From Symbiodinium natans (taxonomy: Eukaryota; Sar; Dinophyceae; Suessiales; Symbiodiniaceae): 60,000 nucleotides of DNA. Location: the NCBI GenBank assembly GCA_905221605.1, contig CAJNDS010002184.1, positions 470,001 through 530,000 on the forward strand, given 5' to 3'. The notes beneath the pieces are model-generated. The model did not search any database. It was given only the letters and a program-made list of their open reading frames with translations, and was not told the DNA's origin. The translations under genes and the position numbers were made by a program. Below are positions 11,426 through 19,841 of the stretch, piece by piece (positions within the stretch are counted from its first letter, which is position 1; every line of letters starts with the position of its first letter).

Positions 11426-14400
11426 ACGAGACTCCTGTCCACGCTGCATGATCATCTCCTGCATTGCAAGATCCGCGAAGGTCCGATCGTAGTAGATGTT
11501 CCGAACACGCCGCACGGTTTCTGTATAACCAATACTTTGTAAGTTGACATATACTGGGCCAGTCGCTTTCAGTACCAAGCGGATGTGCTTGTCGATGTGA
11601 TTGATAGTACAACTCAAAGCCGGATGCACACTGCTCCGCAGAATCCCGGAGCTTTCCTGCAGATACACCTTCTGCTCTACTTGTTGTGATGCCGCAAAGT
11701 CGTACAGCGCCAAGATGATCTTTGTCTGCTTCGTGCCAGAACATATGTACTGATTCGTCCGAGTGTGATGCTTTGCGATGTGAGTTCGCAATTGTCTAAG
11801 CTGTTTGAAAGAACGAAAAGGGCAAAATGGACAGAGTCTGCGTCCATCGGCCTGCACACTTTTTTTGGGAAGCTTGCTCATAACATCCGCAACCTCCTCG
11901 GACATGGCATCCAGAATGCCATCAGAAACACACAGCGTGTCGTCATCATCCAGTGTGAAGACAGTGTCGTCGTCAGCTGATTCGTCGTCCTGGCTCGCTC
12001 CTGCCTGCAAGTTGAGAAGAATCGCCTCGTCACGACTTTCCTCTTTTGGCTTCGTTTGCCAGAATGATGCAACCGTGGCAAAGTCAATGCCGCCACATAC
12101 AACATTTGTAAAACGCCTGTACGGTAATCTTCTATAGGTTGAGCCATCGAACACAGACGCATAGCTGTTGTCGACGCTGAGCTGTACTGCAACGCAGTGA
12201 GGACGCCCGCCATTTTCTGAGTGCAAAAGGAAAGATTTAACTGCTGGAGGCGGCAAGCCGACGCAAGATGAAAGCTTGATGCCAAGCGCCAAAGCAGTTG
12301 CACCATATTTTCTGTACTTCATCGCAGAGTCTTTTGCTTGCGCCAACTCTTTCTTTACCTGGGCTTCCACTCCAGACCTGACGGACTGAAAAGCATGCCA
12401 CATGGCGCAAGGAACGCAATTGCCATCCTTTGTTAAAAGAGATGGCACAGTGCGGATGCATACTTCCGACTCGCTTGACTTGCGTATGCTTTGCAGGACC
12501 GTCTCGTGAGTTTTCTGAACGATCTGCACGTCGAACCCTGTTTCCTTCAGTATATATGCTCGGCATTCTTCTATGTAAGCACTCACGTCGGGAACGACTT
12601 GGGAGCTCACGCGCAAGCCATCGAAGTGAAGCGATATGTGAGGCGGCTGCGCCTTCATCGCGTGAGTTGCCCAGACATCAAGTATCCAGTCTTCAACGCA
12701 CGTCCACATAAGACTGAAAATTGTGGCGCTAGGAAAATTCTTCTTGCGGTTCTCTGCCAAAGCCATATAATCCTTATGCAATAGATTGCAAGCAATCCAT
12801 CTGCAGTATAGTGAAAGGCGCTGCAATCTCTTCGCAGTCTCATTTGTTTTGAGAGATTCAGGCAGGCTTCCACCGTTGAGGATCTTGTTGATGATCTGCT
12901 TTCCTTCGTAGAAGCTGAAGCCTAATCTCTCAATGACCGACTCTCGTTGAGTCTTCAGCTCCTTCAAAAAGGTTTGGAGATCGTCTGGCAGAGGAGGCTC
13001 AGGCTTGATTTTTTCGAGTAACTGCTGCAGAAGGGAAACACAACAGTTTGCTACGTCCAGGTCCATTGTGTGTCCACCAACAATTTGTGCTTGTAGCCGT
13101 CGCGAGGATGTCTGAGCAGATCCAGCAGAAGAATACTTTCTGCCTCGCACAGTAGCGCCATCGCCTTCTGAATAATGATACTCCACCTGCTTCGCTAGAA
13201 GTCCAGTTGGTTCTTCGACAGCAGCATTTTTGTCGCCTGATGTCTTCTCCTTCAGTCTTCGTTTCCCTTTGCCCAACAGACGCTGCAGATTATCTTCATG
13301 AGAGGAAATCGCATTCAGCTTTTTCTGATAATGCTGAATGAGGTCTTCACGCGCAAGAGTTTTTCTGCCTGCTTTTGCTTTCTGCGGAGTTCGCGATGAT
13401 TTCAACTCATTGCTGAAATATGCTCGCAGGGTCTCGGAGTTCTTCGCACGAGACTCGTGTTTGTGCGCATAGTTTCGAAGCTCGTTCATGTCATGCATCT
13501 CCTGGAAGATCATATTCTGAGCATCTTCTGTTTTGGTGCAAACTGTATGAAGTGCTTCTGCAAATTTGATCTTCGGAATGTATGTGGCAGAGTCCTTCTT
13601 GCTGGTCTTGTGCCTCACCAAAGCTTCCACGACTAATTCTTGCGGCACTAGCTTCGACCACAGCTCATCTTTTGGAAGATTTGGTACTTGAATGTCTTTG
13701 AAAGACATGATTTTGAACTGGTGATATGTCAGCGTTTCCATGCCAGAGTCGAGCATCTTCTTCATGAAAGCTTCCTGAAGTCTGCTCCAGCTGCTTACTT
13801 TTTCATCTCGGTTTTTTTGGCTGGTCTCTTCTGCGGTGATGATAGCTGCGAGTCCTGCGTCCGCTTGCTCGTGCCGCTGTCTGATTGGAAGATCGCAAGC
13901 TTGACGCATCGAGTCTTCAGTGAGGTACATATCACCGCCATTGACATAATCTTCAATTAATTGATAGCACGACTCTAGATTGTGCTCCGCTTCGAAGGCC
14001 CATTGTAGACGGTGTCCAGCAATTGATGCTTGAGCTTGCGTAAAAAACTTGCTCAAAGTTGGATCGCTCTCGAAGATACCGTCCAGCTCGTGATCGTCAT
14101 ACTTCTCGAGAAATTTCTTGGCGATGAACCGAGCCTTCACTTTCCACACGAAAGCTCTTCGAAGCATCGAGTTAAAATTGGTCAAGTTGACGCCCACAAA
14201 GCCCATCAGGCGATTCACTTCGAGTCTTTTCCATCCTATAATGGAAAACATTCGAGTTGTATAGCCGTATGGCTTACGGCCCATAATCCCATCGCCGGAC
14301 ATGGTTTTCTTGTACAGGTCCGTGTGTAGCTTCTTGGAGGATTCCGGCGCCTCTTGCCCTGTAATAATGAAGCATCGAGCCAGTGACTCCACTTGTTTGC

Positions 14401-16711
14401 GCAGCTCCTCATCCATGTACCACACATTTGGATCGAACATGCAGTGATTGTGTTTGTACATCTCCGCTAGATGCTGAGAGTACAGACTTTGACCGACGCC
14501 GCCTGGCGACACCCCTATGAAGCAACGGTCTACATTCAAGCCGCGCTTTGCTATTGCTAGCGCTGCCTGGCAGCAAACGAAAACATCATGATTCGCCCAA
14601 AAAGTTTGAGAGTAGAAGCGCTGTAGGCGTTCTTCGTTGCTTTGCATCACGGGATCCAGAAGAGAGTGCGGTATGCTCACATAGCAGTTGTTGGCTGGGC
14701 CTTTCGGTACAGGAGTAACTGCAAAGGGGGCGCCAGGCTTGTCGTACGCAAGGCAGATGTCGTCAAAGCAAACACAGGGCTGACGCTCATCCTCCGTCTC
14801 ACACCACTCTACGATAAGGGAAATCATCTTTGTATGCATGAACTGCTGCTTCAAACAGAAAGCCAACTTAAAGGCTTGGTCTGCTGCGTCCGCCGTCCAG
14901 TGCTCAGACTTTGCGTTGTCTGGTTGATTCTGTACATTCATCATGTCAGCAGCGGGATCTGGATCATCCAGTCTCATGTCAACATCAATGTTGTTTGGGC
15001 GTTTCGCCGCTGCATCCCTGCAAGCCTTGAAGAAATCTTGTTCTGATTCGAAGTTTTGAGAGTCAGCAACGATTGCGTTCGCGACGCCATCAAATTCTGC
15101 GCGAACCGCTGGTCTGAGTCTGCGAAACATGCCCTCCAAAATAGAGAAAAAGATTGTAAGTCTGTGCAGGACTGCCTCCGGAGGTATGCCTGTAAAAGGC
15201 AAAAAGCTGCCGTCATCGTTGTATGCATCCAAGAAGCCTTTATGAACCCGCAAATGTCGTCTGCCTTCTATCATCCACGTTAGTGCCGCTGCATCTGCCA
15301 ACATCAATTTCGGAGGTACTGTACCTTGGGATATGGCAGTGGCCACCAGAATTATTCTTCGCAAGTCGTCGCTGGTGTTTGGAAATCTTGCTGCCAAAGT
15401 GTTCAGCGTAACCTCTGTCTGGACGCGGATAAGCGTATTGTCACTCTTGACGTCCACATCGTAGTTGCTCAACACAGACATAATTTGTTTACTGCACGAG
15501 GTAAAAGTCTCGCTGAACTGCTTCGCTGATGTTGTGGCGCCTGGCAAAAGACGTCTCTTCTTTGCTGCCGAAGGGATGTCGCTCTCTATAATTTCCTGCA
15601 GCTGGGTGATGACATCACGGGCGTCATCATCATCAGCCAAGTTTTGAGCTGGCTGCTCGCCGTGAAGAGTGACCTGAAAGGGAACTGTACTTGGTATCTG
15701 TGATGAAGAAATATCTGCCGGCTGCATGTGATCCTGCACAGATACTACACTCGGTGCATCTGCCTCGCTCTGACATTGACTTTTCACCAATCCAGGTCCG
15801 TCAGCTTCCTCATCGTTTGGCGACTCCATCTCGGCAAAGGTAGGTGAGTCAATTTCGACTCGTACTTGGTCGCGTCTGCGTGACATTAGGTCTTCAACAA
15901 TTGCTTGCATGTCCGGTACTTGATCCACGAAAGGTTCTTGGGTTGAATTTGCTGCAGTAGAAACAACCATCATAGACTTGACCTGCTTGTCGTAGTAATT
16001 GGTGAGTATCCACTTGTATACATTCAACTGCAGTCTGTAATGCTCGCCTTGGCAGTCGGGCACACGTGACAGGGGGCCGGTCATGCGCTTGCCGTAGCTA
16101 TTGTATTTCTCAGGCAGTTTCTTGGATCTCTTCCAGTCTACTAGCACCAGCTTGTCATCTTCCTGATCGACAAAGACTGCATCAATTGAACCAGCTAGAT
16201 CCTCCTTGCACGCGTAGATCATCCACTCTGTGCGTAATATCTGGAGCTTCGGAAACTCGTTGACCACATCCGAAAGAAAGCGCATGCACATGGAAAGCTC
16301 TTCTTCGAGAGATCGAGGAATAACATCGAATCCGTTCAAAATGTACTCAAACATTGCATGCATCCAAGTGCCTGCAGTGGAAGCTTTTAGAGAGTTGTCG
16401 CTCCATGTCTGCAGTATTTCGTTGTCTGTGAGCACGAACTCCTGAACTAATTCTTCCCAGACATTGACCTTGTTCTTCAAGAGTTGTAGCTCCTTGCATA
16501 GATAAGATCGATCAGGATTTGTCTCTGCGAGGAGCGAGAAGAGCTTCGCAAGTTCATCTTGTGAACACTTGCTAGTGATGGCTTTGATAACGCCCATATT
16601 GAATTCGTTAGCCATGTACTCCGGGCGCGGCCAGTTCTGGCCGTTCTTCATCTTGTAAAGGGCAGCTTTAGGGTCGAATTCCTCTGCGAAAGAATGAATG
16701 AGAGTCGTCAC
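11402..16711 (-). CDS. Multidomain mobile-element replicase-like protein
   Basis: An uninterrupted 1,769-codon frame. In order: residues 115-250 resemble a RecB/Cas4-type PD-(D/E)XK nuclease, with GTWMHAMFE (His118), GSIDAVF (Asp177), VDWKRS (Asp192, Lys194) and YRLQLNVY (Gln228). Residues 731-840 resemble an SF3/D5 helicase core, with GVSPGGVGQSLYS, then KKTMSGD...GRKPYGY and KRLEVNR. Residues 1189-1370 resemble a family-A polymerase palm (TV-pol-like), with MDLDVANC, KQIINKILNGG and SLHFDGLRV. Residues 1421-1525 resemble an OTU protease, with KDGNC (Cys1432) and PHCVAVQ (His1505). Residues 1627-1648 are a C2H2 finger. A linker of about 480 residues separates nuclease and helicase. The frame begins with GTG directly after CTTGCCCAG|, so it is an exon with coding sequence upstream. 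Nuclease and OTU calls are good, the helicase fair, the polymerase tentative. It probably acts in replication or transposition of a nuclear mobile element. Confidence 0.75.
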   Translation of the reverse strand: MTTLIHSFAEEFDPKAALYKMKNGQNWPRPEYMANEFNMGVIKAITSKCSQDELAKLFSLLAETNPDRSYLCKELQLLKNKVNVWEELVQEFVLTDNEILQTWSDNSLKASTAGTWMHAMFEYILNGFDVIPRSLEEELSMCMRFLSDVVNEFPKLQILRTEWMIYACKEDLAGSIDAVFVDQEDDKLVLVDWKRSKKLPEKYNSYGKRMTGPLSRVPDCQGEHYRLQLNVYKWILTNYYDKQVKSMMVVSTAANSTQEPFVDQVPDMQAIVEDLMSRRRDQVRVEIDSPTFAEMESPNDEEADGPGLVKSQCQSEADAPSVVSVQDHMQPADISSSQIPSTVPFQVTLHGEQPAQNLADDDDARDVITQLQEIIESDIPSAAKKRRLLPGATTSAKQFSETFTSCSKQIMSVLSNYDVDVKSDNTLIRVQTEVTLNTLAARFPNTSDDLRRIILVATAISQGTVPPKLMLADAAALTWMIEGRRHLRVHKGFLDAYNDDGSFLPFTGIPPEAVLHRLTIFFSILEGMFRRLRPAVRAEFDGVANAIVADSQNFESEQDFFKACRDAAAKRPNNIDVDMRLDDPDPAADMMNVQNQPDNAKSEHWTADAADQAFKLAFCLKQQFMHTKMISLIVEWCETEDERQPCVCFDDICLAYDKPGAPFAVTPVPKGPANNCYVSIPHSLLDPVMQSNEERLQRFYSQTFWANHDVFVCCQAALAIAKRGLNVDRCFIGVSPGGVGQSLYSQHLAEMYKHNHCMFDPNVWYMDEELRKQVESLARCFIITGQEAPESSKKLHTDLYKKTMSGDGIMGRKPYGYTTRMFSIIGWKRLEVNRLMGFVGVNLTNFNSMLRRAFVWKVKARFIAKKFLEKYDDHELDGIFESDPTLSKFFTQAQASIAGHRLQWAFEAEHNLESCYQLIEDYVNGGDMYLTEDSMRQACDLPIRQRHEQADAGLAAIITAEETSQKNRDEKVSSWSRLQEAFMKKMLDSGMETLTYHQFKIMSFKDIQVPNLPKDELWSKLVPQELVVEALVRHKTSKKDSATYIPKIKFAEALHTVCTKTEDAQNMIFQEMHDMNELRNYAHKHESRAKNSETLRAYFSNELKSSRTPQKAKAGRKTLAREDLIQHYQKKLNAISSHEDNLQRLLGKGKRRLKEKTSGDKNAAVEEPTGLLAKQVEYHYSEGDGATVRGRKYSSAGSAQTSSRRLQAQIVGGHTMDLDVANCCVSLLQQLLEKIKPEPPLPDDLQTFLKELKTQRESVIERLGFSFYEGKQIINKILNGGSLPESLKTNETAKRLQRLSLYCRWIACNLLHKDYMALAENRKKNFPSATIFSLMWTCVEDWILDVWATHAMKAQPPHISLHFDGLRVSSQVVPDVSAYIEECRAYILKETGFDVQIVQKTHETVLQSIRKSSESEVCIRTVPSLLTKDGNCVPCAMWHAFQSVRSGVEAQVKKELAQAKDSAMKYRKYGATALALGIKLSSCVGLPPPAVKSFLLHSENGGRPHCVAVQLSVDNSYASVFDGSTYRRLPYRRFTNVVCGGIDFATVASFWQTKPKEESRDEAILLNLQAGASQDDESADDDTVFTLDDDDTLCVSDGILDAMSEEVADVMSKLPKKSVQADGRRLCPFCPFRSFKQLRQLRTHIAKHHTRTNQYICSGTKQTKIILALYDFAASQQVEQKVYLQESSGILRSSVHPALSCTINHIDKHIRLVLKATGPVYVNLQSIGYTETVRRVRNIYYDRTFADLAMQEMIMQRGQESRAAAKHCH

Positions 16712-16791
16712 CTGGGCAAGTCCGATACATCTAAACAGGACAAATCATATTTCACTGTATGAAAAGACACTGGGAAATGCATACAAGCCGC
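16712..16791 (-). other. Inferred 80-bp GC-AG intron
   Basis: The upstream exon ends GGC ACC AGT and the long exon starts GTG ACG ACT. Between them is GCGGCTTG...CTTGCCCAG. Splicing gives ...KKIGTSVTTLIHSF, a smooth junction, whereas unspliced the upstream frame meets TGA at once. The donor is GC and the acceptor is followed by G. Confidence 0.65.
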
Positions 16792-17018
16792 ACTGGTGCC
16801 GATCTTCTTGTCATCCCAGAAGGACAGATGACCGACAGCTTCAAAACGCAGTCTTGTGTCAAAAGGATGACAGTTAATCTTTGCTAACGACGTACATGCC
16901 AGTATGTCGTCTGGACTTGCGGTTGCGGGATCATCCGGAATCTGGAAGATCGGCGTTTGCGGCTCGATGAGTCCGAGAATGTTTCCAACAAGAGTCGGTA
17001 GAGGTGCTTCCCACCAGC
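16792..17018 (-). CDS. Upstream exon of the composite replicase gene
   Basis: The frame reads through WWEAPLPTLVGNILGL and HPFDTRLRFEAVGHL and ends at the GC donor at 16791. It leads directly into the nuclease exon in phase 0. A block of the type HPxDxxIxFxExxH just before the SVTTLIHSF segment is, in my recollection, a normal lead-in for this nuclease family; I could not check it. The exon starts after GATAAG|G, which also lies just after an in-frame TAA. The start of the protein lies further upstream. Confidence 0.55.
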
Positions 17019-17102
17019 CTTATCTTTTCGTGTAGAGTAAATATGCAACTTTAAAAGCAATACTTTTACAAAAAGCAACCGAATATTTAGTGCGCTGCAT
17101 GC
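17019..17102 (-). other. Inferred 84-bp GC-AG intron
   Basis: Joining T|GCATGCAG... (donor at 17102) to ...GATAAG|GC (acceptor at 17019) keeps the two flanking exons in one frame and removes an in-frame TAA. The acceptor is again AG|G. The donor was chosen by phase and could be shifted. Confidence 0.4.
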
Positions 17103-17199
17103 AGCCATTCGTAATTTCGTCAAAGTCACGACCGAAAGCCGAAGCATTCTGTTGAAGGCTTTCCACGTCCATCATGTCAGTGGATCCACCACAGAAATC
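17103..17199 (-). CDS. Second upstream exon of the composite gene
   Basis: After CGCTAG|GATTTC the frame is open for 32 codons (includes DMMDVESLQQNASAFGRDFD) to the inferred donor at 17102. An ATG ATG pair lies at 17175-17170. The real start could be here or in a further exon; an ATG frame containing MNTKPCFSATCRL lies near 17260. No domain is recognised in this piece. Confidence 0.4.
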
Positions 17200-17548
17200 C
17201 TAGCGCTGTAGACCATGACTTGAGTAAGTCTGCAAGTAGCGCTAAAGCAAGGCTTCGTGTTCATCAGAATGACGAAGTAACATCCGAAAAGGAAGTAGAC
17301 ATGTGAAATCTCTGCGTCGCTAAGTATGTATTTAATTGAACAAATACGTCATTAGAGTGCGACTAAGGCACTCTTCCCATTGTGTCCTTGCCGGTTCCGA
17401 AGCAGAGTCTCACTCGAACATGATCAGTCTTGACATCTGCCAGATACGCATTTGCAGATGTGGGTGCAGAGCGCTCTTCCGACGAATCTCCTGAGAATGC
17501 AACTGTTGCTTTTGAAAGACGTACGTAAGTTTACGCATGATTTCAGTG

Positions 17549-18003
17549 TTAAACAAAAGATACGTGATTGCAGTAAAGTCCTTGTAGATGCACGTTGGGG
17601 ATGCCCAGGCGTTTTTTTTCAGCGTCCGAGCCGCCGAGGTAGTCGCGCAGCTGCATGACACAGCGCGTACACCGTCGCAATGGAAATCGCGCTCGATGTG
17701 CGCTGCAAATCCACGTGTTGCATAGCGGACATACACACCATTCAGGTCTGTTCAGATGATATTCTCGAGTACAGATCGCACATTGTACGTCAGAATTTAA
17801 CTGAATGGGTGAGGGGAGCGGCAAGAAAACTGGAGCTGCAATGTAATGTCCTCGCCCGAACGCCATGAAGACAACTTCAGAAAGTGGCGGCGCTGCATCC
17901 TCGCCATGTCCTTCTCTGAGTCGACATCGAGAAACGCCCTCCCCGTTGAGGGATATCGCAAAATTGCGACTGTTCCAGCGGAGGTGAAAGGTGTTGAAAG
18001 CAT
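17549..18003 (-). CDS. Downstream part of the DYLGGS-motif gene, with zinc cluster
   Basis: An open frame continuing the gene at 19842-22494 on the other side of the inserted element. It starts at the TA target site (codon AAT once the element is removed) and has no stop until 17549. It carries a cysteine/histidine cluster: CAIC, then CVCPLC, CSAH and CTRC over about 41 residues. The spacing suits a RING- or FYVE-like two-zinc fold. Directly after it comes RDYLGGSDA, the fifth copy of the peptide found four times upstream. This shared peptide is strong evidence that the two halves are one gene. The last 15 or so codons before the stop may be intron: a GAGATTCGTCGG exon after TTCTCAG near 17489 could provide another C-terminus. 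There is no ATG at the start of this segment, as expected for a continuation. Confidence 0.7.
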
Positions 18004-18353
18004 TACACAGTGGGCCCTTTGCAGATAGTGTAGATAGTTGAGATAGTGAGTCTGTTTAAAGTGAGTTATAAGTCACTTAGGGAGGGTCTAAGTCGTTTCT
18101 ATCTTTTTCTGGAGATACTATCATCGCTGAATGATAGGAAAAGATAAACGAGATAGAACAGACTTAGAAAAGATAGGTGCGGCAAAGTGCGGCAAAGAGG
18201 CATCGGCCGCCGGGAGATAAAAAAAAAGATAAAAATAATTAAAAAAAGATAAAAAAAGATAGTTTGAGTCGATTTTGGGATAAAATGGTCATATTGCATG
18301 TTTAGTTTAGGGCATCAAAGAATGTACGGTGTATACAGCTAACATGAAGCAAA

Positions 18354-18885
18354 CCCGGAAAGATCCCTTGCTTAGGCCCACCCTTCTGCCCCAGAAGCAA
18401 GTCCGGAAAGAGCCCTTGCTCAGGCCCGCCCCCCGGCCCCAGAAGCAAGTCCGGCAAGATCCCTTGCTTAGGCTCCCCCTCTTCGCCCAGAAGCAAGTCT
18501 GGAAAGATCCCTTGCTTAGGACCGCCTTCGGCGCCAGAAGCAAGTCCGGCAAGATCCCTTGCTTAGGCCCCCCCTCCGGGCCCAGAAGCAAGTCCGGAAA
18601 GTAGATCCGTTGCTTCGGCCCCCTCCGGCCCCAAAAGCAAGCCCGGAAAGATCCCTTGCTTAGGCTCGTCCTTCGGCCCCAGAAGCAAGTCCGGAAAGAT
18701 CCCTTGCTTATGGGCCCCCACTCCGGCCCCAGAAGCAAGTCCGGCAAGATCCCTTGCTTGGGCCCAGAAGCAAGTCCGGAAAGATCCCTTGCTTAGGCCC
18801 CCCTTCCGCGCCAGAAGCAAGTCCGGCAAGACCCCTTGCTCAGCTCCCCTTCCGGCCCCACAAGCCAATCCGGAAAGGTCCCTTG
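18354..18885. repeat. 48-bp minisatellite inside the TIR element
   Basis: About eleven units of AGATCCCTTGCTTAGG - cccc/ccttcggcc - CCAGAAGCAAGTCCGGAA, with CCCTTG at 18365, 18413, 18461, 18509 and 18556. Each unit contains CTTGCTT and AAGCAAG, so every unit can form a small stem. Forty-eight is 16 codons, so minus-strand frames read TCFWG...LSKGSFR words; I regard these as non-coding. Confidence 0.9.
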
Positions 18886-19339
18886 CTGAGGCTCCCCCAG
18901 TCAGGCCCCAGGCAGGCACTACCGCACACTGCCGGCCACTACCGCCCTGGAGCCCGTAAGCTTCGCAGAGGGCCTCAAGCACTACCACCCTTAAGCCCTG
19001 CAGCCCAAGCCCAGGCACTACTGCACACTACCGCACACTACCGCCCTGAGATGTCCCACAAATAGTGCAGGTAGCGGGCTGGCCTCCCTCACACTACGGG
19101 CTCCGTAGCCTCAAAAATGCATGTCGTAGCCTGCAGCTCAAGCCGAAGCCATCTTTGCTTGCCCGCGCCTCACGGACTTCCACCGTCTTTGCTCTCAGCA
19201 TGGCCACAGCCAGCGCCCACTTCGAGGACAGCTTGCGGCAAGTCTTTCCTCCACTCACAGGCCCTCCCTCAACCCGCCCCCCCCCCCCACCCTTATCGAA
19301 CAAACCCATATAATGGCGGGCGACAGTTGTTGGGATCAG

Positions 19340-19495
19340 GGTATGTTTCGCGGGTATGTTTTGGGGTATCGGGGTATGTTTCGGGGGTATGCTTCGGGTA
19401 TGTCTCGTGGCATCATGAGCTACTTTACCTTCAATTTCGGGCGTATGTTACGGGGCATGTATCGGGGGTATGTTTCGGGGCATGTTTGGCGGGTG
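19340..19495. repeat. GGGTATGTTTCGGG short tandem repeat
   Basis: Degenerate units of about 14-18 bp, such as GGGTATGTTTCG and GGGGCATGT, lie within the right half of the TIR element. Confidence 0.8.
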
Positions 19496-19841
19496 TGCAA
19501 CCCGTGTGCCCTGCTTAAACCTGGGCCCCCAAAAAACTCACAAAGCCACATAGGGCTTCCTGTCTCCCTTCTCCTGTGCCAGCAGCCCAAACGTGAAACG
19601 AGCAGAAGCCTTTCCAGCTGGACGCGGGTGATTTTTCTACAAAGAATCTACATCTGAGCTAGTATGGAATTCTCGCCGTTTTGCTTCAAAAACAGATAGC
19701 AAAAAATAAAAGAAAATAAAAAAAGATAGAAAAAATAAAAAAGAATATAAAAAAACAAAATGGACTTAGCCTATCTCCGTTTTATCTTTTTTTATCTCCC
19801 CTATCTCTTTCTTTCTCAACTATCTCAAAGGGCCCACTGTG

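Larger units (their letters stand above)
18006..19841. mobile_element. 1,836-bp TIR element with TA duplication, introner-like
   Basis: The ends are perfect 16-bp inverted repeats, CACAGTGGGCCCTTTG at 18006-18021 and its complement at 19826-19841. Beyond them lie related GATAGTTGAGA/TCTCAACTATC subterminal words. TA occurs directly outside both ends (18004-18005 and 19842-19843), the usual target duplication of Tc1/mariner-type elements. No transposase frame is present, so it is non-autonomous. Inside are A-rich GATAAAAAAAG subterminal stretches, a 48-bp minisatellite and a short GGTATGTTTCGGG repeat. It lies inside a coding frame. Removing the element plus one TA joins the flanking frames exactly. 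A GC donor at 19833 (TGG|GCCC) and an AG acceptor at 18018-18017 (AAAG|GGC), both in the TIRs, would splice it out in frame as a 1,817-bp intron. Without removal, a TGA within the TIR-derived sequence ends the protein. Confidence 0.88.

Noticed and set aside
18307-18747. 146-codon minus-strand frame with 16-residue repeats
   Set aside because: It arises from the 48-bp minisatellite in the TIR element; the plus strand and other registers are also open.
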